Source: Siniperca chuatsi
Lineage: Eukaryota; Chordata; Actinopteri; Centrarchiformes; Sinipercidae
Direction: 5' to 3'
NCBI RefSeq assembly: GCF_020085105.1
Contig: NC_058047.1
Coordinates: 19,852,501-19,916,500 of the forward strand
Length of the DNA stretch: 64,000 nt
This document shows positions 31,760 to 41,969 of this stretch, piece after piece (the first letter of the stretch is position 1; the number at the start of each line of letters is the position of its first letter). The position numbers were made by a program, and so were the translations under genes. Under the pieces are notes generated by a model. The model worked only from the letters and a program-made list of their open reading frames with translations, made no database searches and was not told the DNA's origin.

Positions 31760-33057
31760 TCAGGGAGTGAGGCTCTCTGGCATAGTTGCAACTAACAGTT
31801 GATGTAAATAGTCAACAACGTGAGGAGGACAGCACAGCGTTCTGCAGGTTAGCCGCCAGCATGCGACTACCTGACTTGTTTGGGTGAAGACCATCTTGTG
31901 CAAACAAGGAAGAATGATCACAGAATAAGTTGAAGTTGTGAATAAAACCAACGTCATGGGTGCTGCAGACAGACTGGAGCCAGGTATGAAGGCAGAGGAT
32001 CCTGCTAAAATGGCCAATTCCACGACCCAGTGTAGGAATTGGACCCGAAATGAAAGTATGCTTTCCACTGCTGTTGAGCAGGTCAAAGAGGTGGATGAAG
32101 TCTGCTTTCGTCAGCTCCGATTGCTGACGGGCGGTGTCATTGGTGCCGACATGGACTATGATTTTCGTGATAGTCGTCGGGAGGGCAGCCAGAAGTCCGG
32201 GGAGCTTTTCGAGGATGTCAGGGGTCGGAGCTCCGGGAAAGCAGCGTGTGACCGCATTAACGAAGCGGATATTCCTCACTATGGAATCTCCAACTATCAG
32301 CATAGTCCCAGGGATAGTTGTGGCCGGGGACTGCTGCGGCAAGGGGGCAGCGTCCTCCTTAGCAGAGATGTTTGCTGCAGTCTCAGGACAAATGAGACCT
32401 CCAGAGCTTCTCCTGATCATGGCCTCTTTCAGTAACTTGCAGCGAGAGGAGGAGGAAGACTTGACCGCTGGAAAAAGGGAGCGTCCCTCCAGTGGAGGAA
32501 AGTCCTGCATATCCAGGATGTCAAACCTGTTGGCCAGTAGGAGGTCCCAATGTGAAGGTGGAGGAGGCAGGCGCTTTGCACCATGTCTGTCCTTACAGGC
32601 TACAGTCCAGTGCTCCGGTTGGCGTGGAGTTGAATTCACTGGAGCCTTCTCACCACCCCCGCCGACATGACACCCCATGATGTGCATCCACTGGGGCTCG
32701 GCAAAGAGTAGAAATGGCAATTGCTTTGGGCTTTGCACCCATGAGGAGCCACGGATCTTCAGGCTTAGCTGAAACAGCTTCATGCTCCGGGGCGCCAGTG
32801 ATGATGGAGCCGAGCCACGGAAGAGTGGGATCATTGTCCAGTGGTGGAGTGGAGCAGTCAGGGGAGTGAGAAGGGATGGTCGCAGTCCGGTTGCCGCAGC
32901 CAGAGGAGCTGAGGACTGCAAGGTGTTTTGCCTGGGCTGAGGCGACAGTGGAGAACTCCAGGATGTGCTTGTCTTTTTCTCTGAGCTCGGCTTCCAGACA
33001 GGCGATACTTTTCTTCATCTTTGAGACGGTAAGGTGACAAGATCCGCACTTAGCCAT
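31760..33057 (-). pseudogene. LINE ORF1 with SGNH/GDSL esterase domain
   Basis: Two overlapping minus-strand frames. 33057-32650 begins MAKCGSCHLTVSKMKK with a short coiled-coil-like stretch (CLEAELREKDKHIL). 32921-31812 carries the esterase: GDSIVRNIRF (nucleophile Ser block), HVGTNDTARQQ (oxyanion Asn block) and QDGLHPNKSG (Asp-His pair). Such esterase ORF1s occur in CR1/L2-type non-LTR retrotransposons, where the domain is thought to bind or process lipids or membranes. The overlap implies a frameshift between the N-terminal part and the esterase. No ORF2 follows it on the minus side, so the element is incomplete. Confidence 0.75.
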
Positions 33058-33394
33058 CAGGCATCATTTAGTCCGTGAGAGTGCTTCAAAGCTTAAAGTC
33101 CACAGTAAAGTCCAGAAAAGTGCTACAAGCTTAAAATCCTTGGTGAAAGCGACCGGTTAGCCTAGCCGCCAGGCTAAAAACAAACCTAGCTAAGTTAGTA
33201 GCAGTGGAGATACTCCGGTAAACCACGTCGAGTTGCAGCCAGCTTAAAATCTGTTAAGATCCACACGTCCAATGACCGAAAACTTTTACCAAGTTAAAAC
33301 ATATAGGTAAAACAATGGCCAGGAAAACAGTGTAGCATAGAAAACTTGGCTTAAAAACTAATGTCAATTTAAAAATATGTCAATTTATGATGGT

Positions 33395-36300
33395 TTAAGA
33401 CGAAGCTTCTAGCAACGCTTCTGCCGGGTACACAACAACGTCTATATGATGTATGCATATACATATGCGTTTTGTCTCCTTGGGAGGCGCCATGGCTCTG
33501 CACTGAGCAGTTTCTGAAGTACTGGAAACCATGGCCTCCCCGGACAGTTGGGGACTACTAGCAGTAGTTTGTGGTCTCCCTGTTGGACTATGTGTCACAC
33601 GAATGAGTGGAATTAGAGGAAAGGCATACAGAAGGCAGGCTGGCCAAGCATGAGCTAAGGCATCCTGCCCCAGAGGACTGGTCCTCTCCATTAGGGAATA
33701 CAAAAGGGGACTATACATTGATGTTTCTGAGGCAAAGAAGTCCACTTCTGCTCTGCCATATTGGCTCCAAATCATTCCAACTACCTCTGGGTGGACTCTC
33801 CAGTCTCCCTGTGGTGACCCTTGGCGGAACATCACATCTGCTGCACTGTTCTGCGCGCCTGGGAAATGCCCAATTAAGGAGCTGCTGTGACACTCGCAGA
33901 CCCTGCCAGGACCTGGTGCCTCCCTGATGATTGATATGATATACTGCCAAGGTGCTGTCTGTTCAAATGAGAATATGCCAGCCCTTCAGTGCTGGGGCTC
34001 AAGTACATTTATGTGCTCTAACCTCTGCTGCCCACTCCATCGGCCCTTGATGGTCCTGCGCTGCCAGACTGCACCCCAGCCCAATAGAGAGGCGTCTGTC
34101 TCCACAACCTCTCAGCAGGAAGGGATTACTCCCTTGGTCAGATACACCTTTCTCCTCCAAGGCTCCAAAATCTGGCAACAAAAGCTGGACACCCTGATGC
34201 TCCTGCCCCCTGTGCCACTTAGGATCTAAGTGGAGTCTGTTGACCCAGATTTGAAGGGGATCCAAGGAACGAAGACCCAGAGGGATGACCATGGACGCTG
34301 CTGTCAGCATGCCCAGCAGCCTGAGAAAGAAGCCGTATTTCAAAACCTTGCCCCTCCACATGCAACCTATAAGTTGCAGAATACTCACTCTCTTCGGAGA
34401 AAGGTAGGCTCTCAATGACTATGAGTCGAGTGTCATGCCCAGGTAAACTACCCTCTGACTGGGTGTAAGATTGCTCTTGGTGTAATTCAATGTAAGGCCC
34501 AGCTGGTTCACATGGCCAAGGAGTGTAGCTGTGTCTCTGACTGCCTGCTTCGTGGTTGGGGATATGGTTAGCCAGTCATCAGGTATAGTAAGATTGTCAA
34601 ACCTCTGGCTTGCATGGGAGAAAGGACGGTTGCCACGCACCTCGTAAATATGCAAGGGACAAGTGAGAGACTGAATGGCATCACTCTGAATTGATACCCT
34701 TGTCCTCGCAAACCTCAGGAACTGCCTGTGGTGTGGTGCAATAGGCACATGAAAATAAGCATCCTTGAAATCTATTGACACAAACCAGGCCCCCTGTGCC
34801 ACTGACTTGAGAACATCTGCCATCCGTAACATTTGGAATGGCAGAACCTTCAAAAACTTGTTCAACCCCCTCAGGTCTAGGATTGGGTGGAACCCGCCAT
34901 CCTTCTTCGGAATAAAAAAATGAATAGAACCCACCAATACTCTACAGGCTCGATGGCGTCTTTCTCTAAGAGGCCTGCTAGGTTCTGGCTGAGGGCCAGG
35001 GATTTTGTGGGATCTCTGACCACAGACATTCTGACCCCACAGAAAGTGGGTGGCCGACATTGGAATTGTAGTGTGTATCCCCCCCGATCCTTTGGTGGGG
35101 GGGCGATTACTGGTTGTCTGGTTCTCTTGGCACCTGAAAAGCCGGCTGGGAAGGAACATGCCGGCATTGATCGTAGTGCCCAGAATAGCAAGAGGCTCTA
35201 GGTTGTTCACCCTGGGCAAGCAGGTGGATGAGAGTGGCTGGGACCTGGCGGCAAAAGACCCCTCTGCCTTGGAACTGGAATCAGGCCCCGCCGCAGGCCA
35301 GCACACTGCTGCCTGGCTTGAGCTGCTTGCACACTGTGCTCTAGTGCCTGCTGGGCAGCCAGCCCAAACATTTGACCTGGGACCACTGGAAGGGAACGGA
35401 GGGTGCGATGACACACTTCCAACAGATGGGACTGTGCTAGCCAGATCTGGTGGCATGGCAGTGTCACTGTCAACATCAACCTTCCAAGCTCCCTAGACAT
35501 GAAAGCAAAAGTCTGAAGGGATGCATCACTGAGGGTGTGGGCAGAGGAGTCCGCACCAGATTCCTACAGGATCTGAGACAGAGCCAGGATAAGGTGAGAA
35601 AGGGAATTAATGATATACACCCCATGCATGCTGCTATGTTATAACTCCTAGCATGGAGATCATCAGTCAGTCGACACTGAGGACAGGGATAGTGGGCAGC
35701 AGGTCTGAAAGTCTCATCTGGTGATACTATCAAAGAAATGATAGGTTTGACTGGGGCCATACGATTGAAACCAAAGCTACCTGCCTCCTGCATGGCAGCC
35801 AAGTTTCTGCAATCACTGGTGTGATGGGAGAACAATTTAGGATCTAACCAGCACCTTGGGAGCTCTTCAATATAGGGCTTAGAAGGAGAGGCTGAAAAGG
35901 CGAAGGGCTGTGGCATCTGCCTGAAAAAAGCACTTGAAGGAGCTGCTGCAGCAGGAGCTTCGTCCAGCCCTAGGTGTACTTAAGCCATACGAATTGCTTG
36001 CTTCAGTGTGGCATGGCCAGTTTCTAATTTATATAATTACCCACCATCAGACCCCTGAGAAAAAGCATCAGAGGTATGGGAGGCTGCGTCATTATCCACG
36101 TCTTGCCTTTAACTGCAAACAAACTGCAGGAGGCTGTAGGTGACAGTACATCGTCCTCTTGACAAGACGAGTCCTTTGTGGCGGAGTCACCACTGGGAGC
36201 TGGCCCCCTATTATCAGGCTGGAGATTTAGCAGGAGCTCCTTAATCTGGGCAAACTCAGAGGAAAGACTGTCAACTTAGAGAGCCAAAGTGTCCACCTTC

Positions 36301-36950
36301 CTTATTTTTTTAGGTAGACCATGTGAGACCACACTGCTTCTGCATTCTTTAGATGATGTTGGGTCTGCAGCCACTCTAGCAGGTGACTACCCCAGTAACA
36401 TACCACCTAACGATGTACTCACAACCAATGTTGCATCCCTCTGAGAGCAGAGCGCGAACAACGCAGCGGATCATGCAATGCAGTTAGAGGCAAAAACACC
36501 CCTGCTTTAAGCTACTGTATGAACAGGGTCAGCAATGAACCAGGCAAGCCCGGGATGCCACTGGCTCTTAACAGTGGCTATGTGGTCAACCAAGAGTAGC
36601 CTACTTACCTGTCTAGCAGTAGTTCAGGTCGAACTGAAAAGGCAAGTTCACCGCTGTCTATCCAAAATAAAGCCTCTACTGGACAAACAAATGAAGCACC
36701 AACCCTCAGGTTACGAGGCTACAAGCAACGAGCCAAATTGACCTGCTATCAGCTTCTTCTATTGTGAGAAGATAGCAGGAGCAGATGGCGTGATGACATA
36801 TGTATGTGGTGTGCACCCTACATTGTCCCATGGTCACAGGTGACTTTGTTAGTATAATGACTTGACCTGCGCATATGCAAGATAGAGATATCCAGTGCTA
36901 AAGCACAACTGTCTCGCTGTCAGGAAGAATGAGATAGAATGTACCTCAAA
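33395..36950 (-). mobile_element. Truncated DIRS-type retrotransposon (gag, RT, RNase H)
   Basis: Minus-strand order: a gag-like region (about 36950-35460, with a coiled-coil-like ELREKVDTL-type stretch near 36270 and LVRTPLPTPS at its end), reverse transcriptase (35456-34419: FIPKKDGGFHPILDLRGLNK; SIDFKDAYFHVPI; PDDWLTI in place of the catalytic LDDW), a connection region (34415-33999: GFFLRLLGMLTAASMVIPLG) and RNase H (33950-33395: AVYHINHQGGTRS; VDFFASETS). The pieces lie in different frames, so it is dead. The tyrosine recombinase expected next is missing: homology stops near 33.4 kb, close to the LINE ORF1. Left and right borders are approximate. Confidence 0.8.
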
Positions 36951-37075
36951 GTCTGTTGCACACTATTTCGAGGAAACGTGTCGTTCAACCTGGATACCGT
37001 AGCAAAACACACACCGATGTGGTCAATCATGGTATACTCACTAGATTATGTAATTTAATTCATTTGCATTCTTTC

Positions 37076-37093
37076 TTTTTTTTTTTTTTTTTT
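37076..37093. repeat. Poly(T) tract
   Basis: Eighteen consecutive T residues, equal to an A-tail on the minus strand. It could be a retroposition scar, but I see no flanking duplication. Confidence 0.85.
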
Positions 37094-37871
37094 ACAATTC
37101 CCTAACAATAAAGTAGATCATATCAGTGAGTTCAACTAAAAGCTTTATATGAAATCACGAGATAAATGAGAACATTTCTGATAACTGCAAAGAGACAGTG
37201 GACTTAACCTTGGACCTTCATAGCTCTTCAGGCTATAGGTAAAAGGAAGTCAAGCGATGTCATCAGTGTCATTTTTATTTAAAAATAATAGATTTTTGTT
37301 ACACGGTAACACCAGTGACATGACCCAAGGCGACCACTACTTTCATTATATATTTTATAATATTTATCTGACTTTTAAAAAAAATGTATTAATATATTTG
37401 ATAGTTATGTATACATAATTTCATTTTAAATGGTAGAAAAACATGTTTTTGACCTCAAAATACAGCACTTACCCTCTATAGCCTACATGACTGTGGGGAA
37501 AAGCACATCTGTGGTGCTTGGAATTCTGTATAATTGATTAAAAAACAAATATTGCCAAATTGATGGCTCATAAAGGTGTAATTGTTCAAATAACATAATG
37601 TTTTATTTTAAAATATAAATAAATTACAACCCTAAAGTGTTTTCAAGTGTAATATTTCTGTAAAGGCTAGGGACAGAAAAATTGATGTTTCCATAGAATG
37701 ACCCTTTTAACTCTCAAGCTGCTCTGGATTAATGGATTAATAGATTCCTACAGCTGTAGGAAGAGCTCAGTGTACAGCATCATCGCACAGGAAAACGGCA
37801 TAACAAATGTTTTAGTTTACAAGCTTTAGTTTAAACAAATCGTAACAATGATTAAACTGTATTTACCGTGT

Positions 37872-38833
37872 ACGTCCGTTGTTGTATGAATGCAACCACA
37901 AGGGGGCACAAGCCAGTGTCTTCTTGTGCCAGTCCCAAGACTGGATAAATGCAGAGGGTTGTGTCAGGAAGGGCATCGACGTAAAACACATGCCAAATTA
38001 AAAATGCGAATCGTGAAAATGACTTCCATACCGGATCGGTCGGTAGTGAGAGCAGGGAGCAGGTGGAGGAAAATCTAGAGAGATGGAGGTCTGCTCTGGA
38101 AAACAGAGGAATGAAGCTTAACCGCAGTAAGACAGAATACATGTGTGTCAATGAGAGGGACCCAGGTGGACCCAGGTGGAACGGTGAGGTTACAGGGAGC
38201 AGAGGTGAAGAAGGTGCAGGACTTTAAGTACTTAGGGTCAACGGTTCAGAGCAGTGGAGACTGTGGAAAAGAGGTGAAGAGGCGAGTGCAAGCAGGTTGG
38301 AACAGATGGAGAAAAGTGTCAGGTGTGTTGTGTGATAAAAGAGTATCAGCAAGAATGAAAGGAAAGGTGTTCAAGACAGTGGTGAGACCAGCGATGTTGT
38401 ACAGCTTAGAGACAGTGGCACTGAAGAAAAGACAAGAGACAGAGCTGGAGGTAGCAGAGCTTAAGATGTTGAGGTTCTCTTTGGGAGTGACGAGGACGGA
38501 CAGGATCAGGAATGAGTACATCAGAGGGACAGCTCATGTTAGATGTTTTGGAGATAAAGCCAGAGAGGCCAGATTGAGGTGGTTTGGACATGTTCAGAGG
38601 AAAGACTGTGAATATATTGGTAGAAGGATGCTGAGGTTGGAGCTGCCAGGCAGGAGGTCTAGAGGAAGACCAAAGAGGAGATTTATGGATGTAGTGAGAG
38701 AGGACATGAAGTTAATTGGTGTGAGTGAAGAGGATGCAGAGGACAGGGTTAGATGGAGGCACATGATTCGCTGTGGCGACCCCTGAAAGGGAACAGCCGA
38801 AAGGAAACGAAGAAGACGTCCGTTGTTGTATGA
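37872..38833. repeat. 18-bp perfect target-site duplication flanking a LINE
   Basis: acgtccgttgttgtatga occurs at 37872-37889 and again at 38816-38833, exactly bracketing the LINE at 37890-38815. A perfect duplication of this length is the signature of target-primed reverse transcription and points to a fairly recent insertion. Confidence 0.9.
37890..38815 (+). mobile_element. Internally deleted RTE-like LINE insertion
   Basis: 5' part (37890-38035): cacaagggggcacaagccag, ggttgtgtcaggaagggcat, which I recall as the non-coding lead of a fish RTE/Expander-like family. It jumps straight to the 3' part of ORF2 (38040-38786): LEVAELKMLRFSLGVTRTDR, IRNEYIRGTAHVRCFG, RLRWFGHVQRKD, GRRSRGRPKRRFMDVVREDM, then CGDP and stop. 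The end reads gaacagccgaaaggaaacga. The endonuclease and most of the reverse transcriptase are absent, so it could move only with helper enzymes. It sits about 60 bases upstream of the rex1bd ETS-like site. Confidence 0.85.
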
Positions 38834-38839
38834 GAACCT

Positions 38840-39007
38840 TTATTTTGAAAACCAACATATGCTGCGCAGGATCGTCACTTCCGGGTGGCCGGGCAGCGTT
38901 GCTGATTCACACGCAGAAGGGAAACAACGCTCTGTATTTATAAATGATAAACATGTCACTGTTATAGACTGTGGTAACTCAGCGACAGTATTTTCTGGCA
39001 GGTTACC
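38840..39007 (+). promoter_or_regulatory. rex1bd promoter and 5' UTR
   Basis: GC-richer stretch with an ETS-type core ACTTCCGGG at 38877-38885 and an NRF1-like ctgcgcagg at 38862-38870, the usual equipment of a TATA-less housekeeping promoter. The LINE insertion and its target duplication end at 38833, so the inserted element now forms the immediate upstream flank. Confidence 0.55.
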
Positions 39008-41969
39008 ATGGTGAGTATCTGGCGTTTTATACTACAGTTAAATGTCTGAGAGCCTCAAAACGAATATTTCCACATGTGCTAAGCTACGCCAAGCTAATGG
39101 TAACTTGGCTAGTGTAGCTTGTAGTAAGTTGTAGCGTTGTTGCCAGGGTGAGTGAGCGGCTTGGTACCTGTAACTTTATTGGAGATAATAGCTAAAGCAG
39201 ATGAGCCACGTAATACGTCTTTATTTTGTCTCCTCTTGATAAACGCTAATTACAACCTGTCAAGTCTAGTACAATGTACCACTGTTCAGAATTATATCAA
39301 TAATGTAGTATTTTCATCGTTTAGGTTAATCAATTAATAATTTAGCCCATAGTATGTCAAAAATCCCAGGTTACGACAGCTCTAACTGGAGCACGTGCTT
39401 GTTTAGTCTGTTCAAAGGCCAAAACATAATTCATTCATAATATGGATACAAATATTTAATATATATATATATATATATAATATGGATACAAATATTTTCA
39501 AAGCTTTAATTAATAATAATGATTATAACTTTTATCCAATTTGGGTGTATTAATATTCTGTTAATTCTCTCAGTACTAAAATAAATCATCCCTCTCTGCA
39601 TGTCAGGTGTGAATTATCTTTAATGTGATTTCCTCCCTGTAGGTACCTACAGACTTTAAAGCCCTGATCCAGAGGTTTTATTACCTTCAGTCTGAGCGGG
39701 TAGAGACGTATCGGCTCTTTGAAGAGTATGTTTGGATCTAGTAATGACTGACCACACTGTTAAGTTACTGCATGTACCTATACACACATATTTTCACAAT
39801 CACATTTCCTCCTGTTTCCAGGGATCATTGTTTTTCATTTCAGGCACATAAACATAGAAATCTGAATAGTACTTCTCATTCATTTCTGCTTGTGTTTGTA
39901 TTTGTGTTGTTTTGGCTGCTGACTGGCTTCCAGAGGACATGAGGCCTACTTGAGGACAGGGCCCCATTATGACTTCGACCACTACAGACAGCTGGTCCAT
40001 GAAATAACTCAGGCCTTCTGTGGCATCTCCAAGGAAGTGCTGGAGATCAAGGGGAGGCTTCACCATGAGTTTGACAGGCCAGACCTTTCAGAGCACATTG
40101 AAAAGCTGCAGAACAAAGAGAAGCAGAAACTGGAACTGGTAGGTAAACACTGTATATGTATATGACAGCAGTGTACAAGATAAGTAACATTTATTTAACA
40201 ATATATGTGTATTTGTGCTTTGATTTAACACTACATTGCCTAATACGCTACCTGCTTTGACACCTTTATTTTTCAACAATGTACACTGGTTCTCCTACAT
40301 ATAGAAGGTAAAGGTGTGAAGGTGATATAATCAGCAGATTTTCAGATACAGAATAATGATAAATACACACAAACATCTTACTGCAGATAAACTAAAGATA
40401 CTTGCAAATGGTTGTGAGGCAATTAACAGATATTTTAATTAAATACTGGAAAGAAGAAATAATAAAGACAAATAAGACGGTGTAGTCCCTCATTCGTCCA
40501 GGAGTGTTCCATCGTAGAAAAGGTTTCAGTCGTAGTCAGTGGACACTGTTTTCAGAATCAAGATGTTTCGGCTTTCAGTGTCTAGATGACTACGACTGAA
40601 ACCTTTTCTACAAATAAAGACAAATAAATAAATAAATCCATAAATTAGAGACAAAATCAAAAGGTGATTCATAAATAACTGAAGTAAACAGTCAAATCCA
40701 ACAGAGTAAATATTTAAATTCACAAACCAAACAGGACAAGGTTTAAAAGGAGGATCATTTTCTCAATTTGCATTTTGATTTCTTTAGTTATATGTACATG
40801 CAGTTAAATTTGATCTGTTTATTGGAGGGTTCATTTATTTATTTTTATTATTTTGATTTGTAAATTCCTTTGTAAATTCTTTGTATTATTTTACTGATAT
40901 TAAATATCAGTATTGCTTTATAACCTCTCTGTTTCAAACATCCACTTAACCTGCCAGAACTAATGAAGTTTTAAACTTCTGTTTCAAATAAATAACATGT
41001 AATGTAAGCCTTCTATTTCAAGTTCACACTTTTTCTTTAATGTTTGATTCAGTTCCACAGTTTCACCACAAGGAGGCAGAGTTCTTGTGCAAGACCTTTT
41101 CATAATTGCTCTCTTGTACCGGTTTTACCACCGTCATGTTAAGGATTCAGCTATTCTTTTTATGCTGGCAGCTCAAGTCATACATTTTTTAAGTAAACAC
41201 CACTTATGGAGGAAAACTCCTAATTCAGTTCAATTTAAATCATTCAGTGATGCTACAGTATTTTTCAAGTGGTTGGTTTCAAGTCAGTGACATGAAAGCT
41301 ACAGTCTGTCTGTGACGCTCATCACGGTTGGACAGACAGTTTGAGTGAGACTACTGTTAAAATGTAAACGCTTGCTTTCCACATTCTTGGACAGTCCACA
41401 TCGTATTAATCTGATGTTCAGAGGCGATGTGCAGCACTTTTGAATGAAGTTTTACACTCCTTTCTAGTATTAACTCAACTTCCTGTCTGCCAGTAATGTC
41501 ATAAAGCTCCTATTATCTAAGAGTTCATCCTCTGTCTCCCCTCCATCCTCTACTGATGAAGAGTTTGCATAAATCTTATCTGATGTGCCTTCTCAACAGA
41601 CAGCCAAGCTGCAGCTGGTCAGGCAGCGGGCCCAGGATCACCCGGAGGACGAAGGCTGTCAAGAAAAGATTCAGGAGATCAAGCACGAGTAAGAGCAGCT
41701 ATTATGACCCCTCTGTTTACTGCGTTAGCTCCCTGCTGACCCATCCACTCACTCACTATCAACCTGCTGTCGGCTGCAGGACTTCCTAACAGACTATCCT
41801 TTGTTACCACTGTAATATCACGAAACTGTCAAAAGATATTCACAAATGTTTTTAATGCAATAACTAATATGTTTTCCGGGCTCATTCCTTGTCCAGGATC
41901 ATCAAGAACAAAGAGGCTCTGAGTGAGATCATGCAGGACTTTAAGTATGACTCAGAGGAGTGTGATTGA
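39008..41969 (+). CDS. rex1bd: REX1BD (Required for excision 1-B domain protein, C19orf60)
   Basis: Small, mostly helical protein of the Rex1-B family (the algal Rex1 locus is linked to DNA repair; the vertebrate role is poorly defined). Exons join in phase: 39008-39010 (ATG only), 39643-39725, 39934-40138, 41600-41688, 41897-41969, giving 150 residues. Family landmarks: LIQRFYYLQSERVETYRLFE, EGHEAYLRTGPHYDFDHYR, VHEITQAFCGISKEVLEIK, then a helix rich in Lys and Glu and the end SEIMQDFKYDSEECD. Human REX1BD has a longer N-terminus; here the only in-frame ATG lies directly against the donor of the first exon. The order rex1bd, crlf1, tmem59l fits human 19p13.11. I see no clear poly(A) hexamer soon after the stop. 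Confidence 0.88.
39439..39497. repeat. (TA)n flanked by 19-bp direct repeats
   Basis: aatatggatacaaatattt at 39439-39457 is repeated exactly at 39479-39497, with about ten ta units between them, in rex1bd intron 1. Confidence 0.9.
40514..40611. repeat. Perfect 25-bp inverted repeat (hairpin)
   Basis: 40514-40538 (gtagaaaaggtttcagtcgt..) is the exact reverse complement of 40587-40611 (..acgactgaaaccttttctac), separated by 48 bases. It lies in rex1bd intron 3. It is preceded by a tagtccctcattcgtccagg segment that I recall as a recurring fish repeat, so it is probably part of a mobile or processed element. Confidence 0.85.

Noticed and set aside
31938..32670. Plus-strand ORFs of 165 and 178 codons
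   Set aside because: Antisense shadows of the LINE ORF1 esterase on the minus strand.
35050..35496. 148-codon plus-strand ORF
   Set aside because: Shadow of the DIRS reverse transcriptase/gag on the minus strand.
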